A DNA stretch of 64,000 nt from Helopsaltes ochotensis (Eukaryota > Chordata > Aves > Passeriformes > Locustellidae), in contig VXBM01000868.1 of NCBI GenBank assembly GCA_013400155.1, positions 159,198-223,197 of the forward strand, read 5' to 3'. The position numbers and the translations under genes are program-made. Below the pieces are notes generated by a model. The model saw only the letters and a list, made by a program, of their open reading frames with translations, searched no databases and had not been told where the DNA came from. This document shows, piece by piece, positions 24,236-36,700 of this stretch. The first letter of the stretch is position 1, and every line of letters starts with the position of its first letter.

Positions 24236-27200
24236 CTGTCCTTTAGATGCAACAGTCAGGTTATTTCACCTTCCTCATGTATTTCCTGATTACAACAAAC
24301 TTCAGTCATACGTCCACCTAAGCGTGCAAATTACTTCAAGTAGTATTTCACAGTCAAGTACTATGTACATAATCAGATCTATGTATACAGTCAACATTTC
24401 CATTGTGTGATTCTTTCCATCATTTTCCCCTATAATAATAGTGCAGGTAATTTTCCAATGAGAAACCTGTATTTATAAAGTTACTGATGTAGCTAAACAG
24501 ATCTTTAGTAAGTAAACTGATATGAAAACTGGACACCCATTTTCTGGACAGAGGTAAACTTCATGTTTTTATAAGGAGGTCTAAAAGTTAATTCTACTTT
24601 TTTATTGGGTTTTGGCTTGTTTTTCAGTTTTTACAGTTTTTCAGTTGTTATTATCTGTAAGAGCACATATTAAAAAAAAATGTACACAGAAAAAAAAATT
24701 CAAATGCCTAAGATGGATACCAAATATATTTTGCCCATGAGAAGTTTCTACACAGTGTGCTGATGGAGACTGAAAACCTCTTAGCAGCTACAGTCTGGAA
24801 AAGAACTGCACAAGACTCTCAATTGCTCTTTTAGTTCTGGAATGACCATACAGCAGCACAATTAAGACAACTCGGTCCTCAATCATTCAACACTTTGTCT
24901 CTGTAATGAAACTGTTACCAAGAGACTTATTCAGGGAAACCTTGCCCACTGTTTCCTTTACAGTCAATGATGGAAGGAGCGAAAAATTGGAAGGTGATTC
25001 TCACTGAGTAGCTATTCTGAAGATTCTAATAAGTTTTCACAACAGCAGCCGTGCAGATGCCAAAAGAGATGCAATTTCTATTCCTACTCCTGGCTATGCT
25101 CTCCTTTGTGCCTGCTTCAGCATCCATCAAGCATGAACAAAATTATCTGATACAGTGCAAATGTCTGAGAAGAAGGTACTGCCGGAGTGAGGGAGAAGAG
25201 AGCTGGTGTCTCTTCATCTCTGCCATCACAAGCTGCTAATTTAAAATGTAAGCAGAATGTCTCAGGAAAACCTTAGGTAAACCTTTGAAGGATCATCTGG
25301 ATATCTCCCACTGCATCCACTGATAGTGCAGATTTCTGGGATCCGTCCTTTATGGTGGGTATTAAATATTATGCAATACATCCACATAGATGTCATCAAG
25401 ATTACTACAAACAAAATCAATGGTGATTCAGTTCCTGAAACTAGCGACTGTAAAATATTAATAAAAATCACTTCAGAAATACATATTTCTAGCCCATGTC
25501 AGAATCTCTAGAATTTAGTTTTCTACACCAGACATTTTGTAATTATGCTTTCTATTAAATAATTATTACTGAGAGGAAACCAAAAGTAGGACAAATATTA
25601 CTGTACTTCTCACAAAAGAGAACCAAAGCAATTGAAAATACGCTTTGTCAAAAATGTCACTGAACTTTCATACATAATACAAATACTAGCAGTGAAGTTT
25701 GCAACCTGATAAAACTGAGATTTTAAATGAAAGTACTACCCTGCTACTTATAAATCAAAAAAGAGTGACTTCTTGAAGTTAAGCTGCTTGTTATATAAAA
25801 TTGAATCAGACCAGCATGAGATTTCATGCAGAATTTTCTGGAGTCTAGCTGTGTAACTTTAAAATACAGTATAATATTATAACTATGGAAACTTAAATGA
25901 TAGTAACGATTTCAAAAAAAATAAATTGATAAAATTTCAAGAGGCTGTGTGGGGTTAACGCTTTTGGAGCTATAAACCGATTTTGATACCAGACATTCAT
26001 CTGATGTGCCACCTCTCCTGAACAGGACACTTAGCTGGAGACAAGTTTCTGTCTTTGCACTATATTCAGCTGAGGGTTTCATTCGATTTCTTGCCTGGGC
26101 TGCTAATTTTGATCTGTGAGCACAACTCACCATCAGTTAGAAATTGTGTAAAGGGATGAAAATGTTCATGGTAGGAGGAGAAGAGAAAAGAAAGAATAGT
26201 ACTTCTTAAAGAGAGAGAGAGAGTATCAAGGTAAAAAGAATTTGCCACATGGGAGAAAATTATTATGTTACAGCTCTAATTTGTACGTCAAATGCCATAA
26301 ACCATTCTGAATGTATTTCCACAGAAAAGTTCCATCTGCTCTTCTAAGATACACAGGTGTCCTGTGGTTGTGGCTCTTCACCAATTCTAAATGCAAAACC
26401 TGTTACTACTCCTATACAGACACCAAATATGAAAATGCTGAAACAAATGTACCATTTTACAAATGAGAAGGCCACAGTTCAAGCTTCAGTGCCTTATCCT
26501 TCACTCTCTAAAACCTAAACTTCCTAAGAAATACCCAGACTTGTAACTACACTTAATGCAAAGATATAAAGGAAAGTAAGTAACACAAGATCCTAAGAAT
26601 GTCTCAATATGACCAAGGAATGACTATCACAAACACTAACTGTGAGTAGGTTAAGAGGCTTCATACAAATAATCCCTAAAGCCAGATAGCAGGATTGGAA
26701 TATGCAGGAACAGTATACTTATGCATTTATATTGGGGGGGGTGGGGGAAAGGATATGAATTGGCACTAAATGTGGACACTTGAAAGAATAAAAGCATCTT
26801 TATTTCCTCTTTGTTTCCTTCCAACACTGCTGCTTCTGATGATATGAGGGAATCATCCTTTCCTAGGCCCCCATTCCGCACAGGCTTGCACACACAATCC
26901 TGAGATCCAGCCACAGATCTCCATTCAAGACCAGGTAAGGTCAAAACCATCAAGGAAAATAAACCACCAAAGAAAAATAAGTTGAGTGAAAACAAGTCAA
27001 CAAACAATGAAAGACTGGGAAAGAGCATTCAAAAAAGCATTCAGGTAAAATAAAGCTTTACAAAGTTTGAAAAATATATTATTTTATTGATAAAACTATG
27101 AATCTGGGGGGGAACAGGACCTTAAACTTATCCAAGTTCATTATCACATGTGGCTCAAATTTCCTAAGTAAGTATCACAAATCTTGTTTTTCGTAAAATT

Positions 27201-28470
27201 ATTCAATTGTTATTAAAAATCCACCTAACAGGAAAACTCTATTATTCTCATATAAGCAAAGTAAGAATATTTCACATTTGCTTTTTGATACTTTTCTCAA
27301 GATATCCATTTGTAATTATGTCATTATTGTGTTATTAGTAAATAGTCTTGCAGTCACTAGATTTTACTTAACAAGCTTAGAGCCCTTCAGAAGAAAAACA
27401 GTATTTCTGACCATTAGCATTATCAGTTACCCATTAAATTTTTTAATTTAATTGAGAAGAACACTGATATTTCCAAATAATCAAACTTCCACTCTGCAGT
27501 CTCACAAAGTAACTTATGCTGCTTTTAGCAATCATGTTTCAACATGCCAAAAAAAGGGATTCTTTTCCAGAAGCATCAATAACTGCTCTCATTCTTCTAT
27601 TGCACAATCTGTTGTGAGGCAGACATCCAAAGTCATCTCAAAGCACTGCAAGAGTGTTTTGATTTAAAGGTTAACTAGTAATCTCTTTTTTGTTTTTTTT
27701 TAAACTCCTTTCACCATGTCTTCCAGAGGAGTTGCTCAATTATCTTACAAATATCATCTGATATGCAGACTTGGAGTCAACTTAGAACATAAAATATGCA
27801 ACTGCATCCACAGCATCAGTTTGGATTCCCTGGCCTGTGAACCCAGCCTCTGCCAGAACGCAACTGCAGGCTGAGGTACTGGGGAAAGGATACCTCAAAG
27901 AGGCACATCTGCAACAGTTTTACCCTGCTTGACCAGGTCAGACACTTCATACATCGCTGCTAGCCCAAGCACAGAAGACCATCACCAGCTTTGCTCATGG
28001 CAGAGCAGCATCCATCTGCACCTGTCAATCTACAGGGTTCCTCAGTCTGATCTTTAAATTACTAGTTTTTTTCCCCACACAAAACTTCCTGCCCCATATG
28101 CATCTCACTGTATACACCAGTCATGCTCTGAACCCATACCTAAAATTGCATCTCAGTGGGAAAGTTCCCACTGCATGGTACACTCCCACCAAATGCAGAA
28201 ACTCCCCAGACCCATGATTTAGTATTAAAATACTCACTGATAACAACATGTTAATTTTCTTCTCTATGTTTCTTATTTCCTCAGATTCTTTCTGACCCTT
28301 CACAACAGAATTTCCAAATCTTATCTAGCAGATCTCTTTCATTCATTTATTGCTTACCAAATTATGTGAAAAAAGGCATAATTATTCCTACTGGCTATAG
28401 TTGTATCATCCTGTTACCAGGTTTTCCTAAAAATACTGTAAAGATTTTGCTTTTAACTGTATTTATAAAA
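24236..28470. other. AT-rich intronic DNA with a small secreted-peptide-like ORF
   Basis: The 56-codon ORF at 25069-25239 is described separately. A GA run lies at 26213-26223 and a G run near 26735. At about 27.8-28.1 kb the composition rises without a recognisable element. Otherwise nothing is seen. Confidence 0.45.
25069..25239 (+). other. Small ORF resembling a secreted cysteine-rich peptide
   Basis: From ATG at 25069 to TAA at 25239 there are 56 codons (an upstream in-frame ATG at 25057 would add four). The N-terminus MQFLFLLLAMLSFVPASA has the form of a signal peptide with small residues at the end. The rest is basic and holds five cysteines at residues 30, 32, 38, 47 and 56, with CKCLRRRYCRS in the middle. 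Layout and charge recall avian beta-defensin-like peptides, but the C-x1-C start, odd cysteine number and missing CC pair do not fit that family. It lies on the strand opposite the host gene with no visible promoter or second exon, so chance or a pseudogene is possible. Confidence 0.2.
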
Positions 28471-29248
28471 CCATGGAATCATACAGGTTAGAAAAAACCC
28501 ATAAGATTACTGAGCCCAGCTGTTAACCCAGCACTGCCAAACCCACCACTAAACCATATCCCAGAGTGCCACATCTACACATCTCTTAAATCCCTCCAGT
28601 GCTGGTGACTTCACCACAGTTGTAAGTAGCCTGTGTGAGCATTTGCTAATTGTTTTGCGCAAGAAATCTTTCTAATATCTAAACTACCCTAGTGCCATTT
28701 GAGCCATTTCCTTTCATCATTACTGCTTGTTATGTGGGAGAAGCGACAAATGCCCACCTGGCTACAAACTCCTCTCAAGGCAGTTGGAGAGTGGTAAGGT
28801 CTCTCCTGAACGTTCTTTTCTCCAGGCTAACCACCAGCTCCCTCATTCACTCCTCACCAGATTTGTGCTCCAGATATTTCCCCAGCTCCATTTCCCTTCT
28901 CTGGACTTGTTCCAGCACCTAATTTTCTTTCTTGTGATGAGGGCTCCAAACTGAATACAGGATTCGAGGTGCAGCCTCACCAGTGCTGAGTACAGAGGGA
29001 CAATCGCTGCCGCGGTCCTGCTGGGCACACTGTTTCTGATACAGGCCAGGATGTCATCAGCTTTCTTGGCCACTTGCTCACACTGCTGGCTCATGTTCTG
29101 CCACTGTTGACCTGCAGGCCCTTTTCTGCTTTCCAGGCACTTAGCTCCCAGCCTGTAGCTCTGCATGGGATTGCTGTGGCCAAGCATAGGTCCTGTACTT
29201 CACCTTATCGAAGCTGATACCATTGGCCTCTGTCTGTCAGTCCAGACC
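28471..29248 (-). mobile_element. CR1 LINE, 3' portion, reverse orientation
   Basis: Read on the minus strand this is the end of CR1 ORF2 and the 3' UTR. From the high-coordinate side it shows CAATGGTATCAGCTTCGATAAGG and ACAGGACCTATGCTTGGCC, the coding remnant NMSQQCEQVAKKADDILACI, and CTGGAGCACAAATCTGG. It ends at ACCTGTATGATTCCATGG, a worn 3' end. 5'-truncated. It is the only younger CR1 here in the same orientation as the host gene. The 114-codon minus-strand frame at 28843-29187 belongs to it. Confidence 0.92.
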
Positions 29249-31889
29249 TTAATTGACTCCTTTATTCACTGTCTTACAGAAAAGCTAGTTTTTCCCATTT
29301 CTTGGAATCACCAATGTCCTTGGAATCACCAATGAAAAACTATTACAAATAGTTTTTTAGATCTGCTGCTATTACAGATTTAATTTTCCTTTCTTTGCTA
29401 TTTAATACAATTTGCTTTGAGTTTTTTTAATTTACTAATTACAAGCTAGTTCTATTTCCTCCTTTCATGAGGAAATATCTTGAGAAGATATTTGAAGATG
29501 ATGTGTGATTACAAAATCATTGTTCATTTATGTATTACATCATATTCATATTCAGTAGTTAATCAGAAGCCCAAACATGCACAATTCTGAACATACTGTG
29601 GCTAATCAGTTAAAAAGTTAAGCTTACATGCTGGAACAACCTTTAGTTCTGTCTTCCTTGAATTTGTCTCCACTCCTTCTCTTCAAAAGTGAGAACACCA
29701 AGAGCATCCATGACCATCAAAGCAGGAATGTTTTGCAAACATTCCAGCTTTGCCAAGTCTTTTGAAAACAGTTGAAAAGTTTACTCAATGCAAAGTTTAT
29801 GCAGGTAGTTTTCTCCTAGGATTTCCATAATAATTTCCAAAATCACTAGCACATACCTTTTTGCCTTTCTCATCTACTATATCTACAAGTCAAAATATTT
29901 TTACATACAACCAACATTATTTTTATTATCTAACTAAAAATCCAGTAAATAACAGGCATAGAAGAGAGAGGAGGAGTAGAAGAATTTTAGTCCTCGGTTT
30001 TGGGCTCTCCCTCATTTCTGCTCCATGTCTTACGCAAACTCCTACACAACTGGCAAATTCGGGCTTTTCATTTTCTTAAACAAGCTGTATCAAACTATTC
30101 TTTATATTCAGTTTGAATTTATTATAAATAACTACAGAAAACAGACTTTTTGAAGAATAAAGCTCCTAATCATCCAATATATTACTAGTCTTTGTTTATG
30201 CGGACTTTAAACAAAACATAACTTTCTTTATTCACAGTGAGCAGTATTTTTCCATGAAAATGGATGCTGATTACAGCATTTCTCTAACAGCATTTGGTTT
30301 GAGGTTTGGAGATTTCCGCAGATCAGCTCAACTAAACTCTGGCTTTAGGCAGACACATTCTGCCGTGCAGAATTTCTGTATCTAAGAGATGAACCATTTT
30401 TGCACAGTAAATTGGCTGTAAAATCAGTAGTTGATGTCCAGGAACAGAATAGAGCAGCAATTTTTGCAGTATTTTTTAAGCTATAGAAGCATACAGCACC
30501 AAGTGAGTGAAATGCAAAGGATGGCAACTGCTGATCTAGCTTGTCCTCTATGCAGAATACAAAAACTAAATGACAATGTTCTGTACTAAAGGAACTTAAA
30601 GGGATATTGTACATTTGATTTCAATAATTCCTTTTGTCTGGTTACAGATTTGCAAGAGTAGTAGTTGAAGTCTAAACTATTGTAAGTTATCTGCTCTAAA
30701 AATATTATCACGTTTTTATAGGGACTGCAAACATATCTTCCTTCTAAATGATTTTTTAAAACTCAATCTTTTTATATTATTAGGAATAATCTCAGCTCAA
30801 AAAGAAGACAAAGAACTTTATGGGAAGGAAATTTAAAATACACAGATTGAGGAAAAAAACCAAGACAACCAGCGCCTATATTTTTATGAGTTAGGTTAGA
30901 GCCATATGAAATTGAAAATGTGAAAAATAAATAAATGTGAAAATAAATGCTTTCTGAATTTTGCTAAAGGTGTAGGACGACCATTTAAAAAGCCAAATGC
31001 TTGAATATTACATCTATGTTAATAAGAGAAAATGATGGAACTGTATCCAGCTGCAAATGGCAGCATTGTGTACAGTCTTTTGTTCATTTGACTTTCCAGC
31101 ATTTCTGACAAATTTTACTGAACTTTTCAGCTGTTTTGGCTCTGCTGAAAGCAGTATCATGCAAACCTAACTCCATTTCATTTCACATACAGAATCCACA
31201 CATCTCTCTAAAACTAATTTTAGTTACTAAATGCAAACCATACAAAAAACCCCAAAATGCTAAAGTGACTTTAAGCTGGAAAAATCACTTTGAATGATTT
31301 GGTGACAGTGAGAAAAATAGGGTAGTTAGAAAGGTGTATCTCATTTTACATGAGCAGTAGCCATTAGAGATATTTATAACTGGACTATACCTGATTCAAC
31401 AATTGTTGAGGCAGTCAAGACACAGCCTCTCAATGCCATTGGCTTTTTCAAAAGAAGTTAAAACTTCCTAACAACCTATTATTTTCAGAGCAACCTCTTA
31501 ATTGATCAAATATATATCTGTACCTGTATCAGCATCACATAATTCTGAACCAGATACCTGAAAAATTACCAGGCTTTAATTATTTCAATTTTAAATTGAA
31601 AATTTTTGATCTGATCTGTTTTCAAACAGATGATTCATTCCTGAAAGCTTTTCTAACAAAATAGAGGTTTTATTCACCTGAATGAAACCTGCATTTTCCG
31701 GGACATAACAAAGGCTGCCCACATTTTCTAATATTTTCCTGATATTTGATTCTCAAAATACTAACTGGCAATCACAAAACCAATGTCAAAGATTACCTCT
31801 CATAAACCCAGGAACACCACACACAAAACCAAAAGTCATGTAGAAGAATGGATATACGTCCTTTTTTTTTCATTTAATAACAAGTCTTT
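29249..31889. other. AT-rich intronic DNA
   Basis: Nothing recognisable. A local tandem duplication of CTTGGAATCACCAATG lies at 29302-29335, just beyond the CR1. Confidence 0.5.
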
Positions 31890-32566
31890 TCTGGAGATTT
31901 CAGAGAGATTAACACCTAACGCTTCTCAGGTTGGTGTCCCCAAGATGCGCTGGTTAAGAGTCTTTTTCCTCGCAGGCCCCCATGCCAGAAGCAGAAGAGG
32001 TCGAGATTCGTTGGCTCAGGTTTCTCAAGGTTGTTTATTGTTTCTTATCTATACATTTTTTCTGTGCCCTGCCAAGGTTCTTGCTGCAGCGAAGGGCAAG
32101 CGCCGACTCCACCCAGATCGGGCGGTCTCATCTCTTTGTACTATCCACTGTGTATTCTTTATTTAAAATTAATCACCAATACCTACCACCTACGTTAGAC
32201 AGGTCACTTCCACTCTGAACCAATCCCTTTGTGCCACCACCACAGCAGAAGATGGTGGGCAAGAAGAACAAGGAGGAGAGGGACACACCCAGATTCCTCC
32301 ATCTTGCCCCTTCAAGCCCCCATTTGAAAATCCCAAATCCTCCATTTACACCCTGTGATAAACTAACTACTATTCATATCAAACTCTTGCGGTTTGCAAT
32401 TCTTCATGCAAGGTTGGTAATTTCTGCCATGGACTAAGATCAAAGGCACTATCATTTTGGGCTCTGTGCCAGGGTCTCCAACCCCCCTGCCAGGGTCTTG
32501 GATCACCCAGGGCAGCCAGAGGGATGTCCTGCATTCTGGCAGACACTGTTTTACACCACAACGACA
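31890..32566 (-). mobile_element. Endogenous retroviral LTR, reverse orientation (songbird type)
   Basis: On the minus strand this reads like a passerine ERV LTR. It has GAGACCCTGGCACAGAGCCC, then CAAACCGCAAGAGTTTGATA, GGCACAAAGGGATTGGTTCAGA and AATAAAGAATACACAGTGG. These are followed by GATGAGACCGCCCGATCTGGG and a downstream AATAAACAACC polyadenylation-type signal. Composition is clearly richer in GC and CpG than the flanks, implying a fairly young insertion. Exact ends are uncertain: the minus-strand sequence can be bounded TGTCG...CTCCA, but no target duplication is seen at those limits, possibly because another LTR segment abuts it. No gag, pol or env coding sequence accompanies it. Family name not assigned. 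Confidence 0.65.
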
Positions 32567-32880
32567 CATACTCTGAACTTCAGAAGGCTGAAAAGATGAC
32601 TCCTTTATTTAGGGATGCATATCCCTTTTATACTACTTCACACAGACAAATTTGATTGGTGGAACAAAGGCAAACCTCTTCAATCACATTGGTCACACCA
32701 GAGAGACATCAAAAGACGCCCCTCCTGTGAGAAGGAATGAATAACATAGGTACAGTTACAAAAACATTCCTCTTGTTTACAGAAAATCGCCTGGGAAAAG
32801 AATTTCAGAAACCAAAACATCTCAGGCATGAAACCAGGGCTATAAAACACCTATCCCTATGAAGTCCAGCCTGACATTCT
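32567..32880 (-). mobile_element. Second LTR-like segment abutting the first, reverse orientation
   Basis: On the minus strand it contains AGTATAAAAGGGATATGCATCC (a TATA-type box), then CTAAATAAAGGAGTCATC and CTTCTGAAGTTCAGAGTATG, the layout of a retroviral LTR promoter, R and U5. It also contains an ATTGGTGTGACC / CCAATCAAATTTGT style CCAAT region. It is truncated or fused with the LTR at 31890-32566. The junction could be nested insertion or recombination. Confidence 0.5.
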
Positions 32881-33737
32881 TTGGCCATGAAAATCCTAGT
32901 TAATACAATGAAATAAAATTCATCTTGCACAGAATGCTATAATAAACCACTTCTTTACTAAATATATAAAACACAAGTGAAAAACAAAGGTACTCATTCC
33001 AACATTTACTGAAGAGATGCAAAAAACATTTGCAGTGCTAGGTAAAAAAACCCAAAAGTCCCCTATTCTGCTAAAAAAAATCTACTGGCAGACTTTGTCC
33101 TGAAACACTGCTGAACTGAGCTAGAAGTTCATTCTTTCATTTGTTGACAGGATTAATATTCTAAAACTCTTTTATTTAGCCTAAATATAGATATATATAC
33201 AAGTAGTTGAACTGCAGAGGTGTGCTAATATTTGCAAATAATTACACATGAATTTCCACCTCAGTAACAATTATGAGATTTTAAAAGATTTCACTTCAGA
33301 GTGAAAATGGAAAAGCACAATATTATGATTAATTTTGTACAAAGAATTGACAACATGCTATGCCATTTTACAGCAATAAGAAACATGATCAGTATGCAGA
33401 ATCAGAAAATCCTAAGGCCAGATATGCATTTATGATGAAGAATCACTGCCATGGCCACAGTCAAGTCAGACACACTGAAACCTTAATTAGTGCATAAGTG
33501 CAAATTAAGGGCAATGCTCTTGACAAAGTACCACTTCTGAGAAGAATTTTCAAAGTTCCCTCTCAGGCTTTTTCTTAGTATTCAATGTTCTGTTCTAACT
33601 ATGGGTCCAAGGGGAATGATGTAGATATGGCAGGGTACATTAGCTACTTCTATAAATTCTGCATCATAATAGTCAAGATGTAAATAAAGACAGGTGTTCA
33701 AAATGAGGTTTTGAAGTGCTAATATAAGACTAAGATT

Positions 33738-33764
33738 AACAACAACAACAATAATAATAATAAT
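33738..33764 (+). repeat. (AAC)n(AAT)n microsatellite
   Basis: About four AAC units followed by about five AAT units. Confidence 0.9.
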
Positions 33765-36700
33765 TTAACTCTCTCCAGATAAGGTCTGTAATTCTTCAAA
33801 CTGCACGAAAATTATTTTGACACAGTAAGTATTCGAGCAATGCATATACCCCTTTTCATCCTTTTTACTGCTAGGACTTTTTCTGCTTTATTTTTTTCTG
33901 GCACATTTGCACTGAGAGAAATAATCCATTTTGATGTTAATACAAATTTGATGCTGCTGTTTAATTTTCTAAGTGAAGTGTCAAAAGCTAACATTGGTAA
34001 AAAAAATAAAACTTAACCACACTTGAGCTTAGTTGGGTTTACAACAACAAACAAACAAACACCCCACTCAGGGAAAAAAACAAAAAACAACCGAGTAAAA
34101 AGAGTAGCGGTACAAAGCATTTTGGGAATCCTAATGGGACAAAAGCTGCCTTTGTAATTGGACCGCAAAGCCCTGGAAGTATTCAAGGTGACGCAGTTGT
34201 GGAGGGAAGGGGGAAGCACCGTATCACTGGCAGGTGCAGAATCTTTAATCTAGTGTTTAAAGGCCACCATTCCCAGAATGTGGCAATTGGGCTAACAGGA
34301 TTGACACTGGGGAACTCGTTCAGCAAGTACACCAACCTCTGAATGGTGGGGATTTCTCTCAGCAGCTGCCTGAACGTCAATCAGCTGAAGGGGAATGTTA
34401 CAGAGGTCAGAGTTTGGGGCTGTTCTCTATGCCTGACATTTCTATCCGTTAGTCAGAAAGACAATGAGAGAGGGACAAAGCCCAAGCATTACCATAGTCC
34501 CATTCAGCGGCAAAACAAAATTGAGGGGAGTGGGAAAGGCCTCCAGACACAAAATGATCAACAGAAGAACAACTCAACCTACCCTCCTCAAGGGAAAAAT
34601 CAGGGGAGCGCCACAGCAATGAACAGTCCTAGGCTACAGGGACAGTGACAGCTCCGAGAGGGAAGGTTAATCCCACACAAAGACGTCACTTTTCAGTTCA
34701 ACACTAAGGTTTAGTAAAGGTTATTTCTAAACAAAACTGAATGTCTGCGTTTGACCTTGTGGGCAAGGTCTTTCAATGTGAATAGCCTAAGTTTAAAAAA
34801 TTCCAAAAGGCAATTACAAATCACAGGAACAGGGATAGAACGTTATAAATTACGAAATTTGTAATTCAGTTATATAAAATAATTAATATGATTAGATTAG
34901 AATATTTATTAACCCATAAATCTACAGCACAAGGAGATGGAGGCTAATCTAGGAGATAAACTCTAATATCCAGGGAATAAATTTCTGATAAAACCACAGC
35001 TAAAGCAGCCTTGTCTATAACTTAGGTTGACAATCTTCATCTCTGTACAACAGGCAAGTTAAAACCAGTGATGTTTTGCAAACAAAAAATCACAACTTTC
35101 AGAAGGGGAATTTGGTTTAAGTAACCTATATAGAGCAAAATTACTTGAAATTTACTTTTGACTTGATATTTCTTCAGAGTTAAACAAATTAACTTACTTT
35201 GCCTCTACAGTTTAACTTCAGGAAAGGATTAACAATTTTTACTAAAATACTCATATAAGCTAGAAGACAAAGCACCACACATGGTACACCTTAGCACAAA
35301 CCCCATGGTTAATACAGGCATGTTGTTTAAGAAAAACCCTTCAGGAATAAATTGAGTACAAACTGATATCAAAAGTTTAATAATCTACAGAGTCAGGCAT
35401 TCAGGATCTAAAAATAATAAGCAGATACTTGTGAAAAGATGAGAGAGACTAAACACTGTCTGGCAACATGATTTGTCAGGAGCTGGAACTCAAGTAACAA
35501 CTTCAGCCCTTCACTTAAAGGAAGGTAGAATCATGCAGGTCAGTGCCACTTGGTAACACTCATCACCAGGGTATCATACATAAACAAGGGAAAAAAAATT
35601 CATCTGAGAGAACAGAGCCTCCAGATCCATATCTCCTTGCAAGTAATGAATACAACATATACAGGTGAACAATAGCTTATTTCTGTAATCATGCTTATAG
35701 GTTTTTTGTTCTGTCCCTCACTAGTGATTTTTACTCTTCAATCTCTCCTTTGCATTAAGAAAAGGGCACTGAAACTCATGCTGTATGAACAGGCTTTTAA
35801 CCAACTTGGAAAGTAAACTAAGTAAAAACGTTCTTAAACCAACCAAAAGACATACTACATACCAGACTGCCAACATTTTGTGGAAACATTTCTCATAAAA
35901 ACTGAAACTAGATTTCTTAGCCTTTCAATCTAAAATTCACAACAAACACCTTACTAAAACAGGTAAAAGAAAAATCTCTTTTTTCTTTAAACAGCCAATT
36001 GACACTAACTAGCACAAATAGCAAATCTGGAGTAAACAAATGAAAAAAAACCCAGAGTCATTCAATTGCTGCATTTTTGTTCCTCTTTGTAAGACTTCTG
36101 CCTGTGCAGTGGAAAACATAGCTTTGAAGTTGTGTGCATGGCACAAGTGACATGCTAGAAAAGCACAGGGTTTGAAAGGCGATGGTTTCTGCATGGTTGC
36201 ATGGCCAGATGTTTTTTTCAGGAAGGATAATTCTCCCACTGTTTCAAGAAATATGAGGAAATCACAAGTTTGCACACCTTCACACATCAGGGCTAGGGAC
36301 TTTACTGGTCCAACAAATTTCCTCAAAACTTGTAATACTGGGTATTTGCATCCACCATATATACACTAATGCTAAGTTTTATAACAAACAAAGTTATTAG
36401 TTATCTTCTGTGATGGATGATACAACAAGTCACAAGTCAAAGAGTTAAAATAAAACCCTGAAGAAATGGAAATAAAAATAATGCTTATATTACATAGAAC
36501 TGGTGCAGCACACATTTACAAGAATATATACAAGTTCCATCTGCGCATCCCTGGTCTGTAATCACTTGTGGCATAAAGACATGGTTAAAACAAGAGGGCA
36601 AGTTCCAGTTATATTGCAATGAACCTTGTATACAGAAAAAATTAGCTCAGCATATGTTTCATTTTCTCACTATTGTTAACTACAAAAAGTTAGGCTCTTA

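Noticed and set aside
26651..27028. 125-codon minus-strand frame with hydrophobic start
   Set aside because: It contains a G/C homopolymer-encoded proline run and phenylalanine-rich low-complexity sequence. No recognisable protein.
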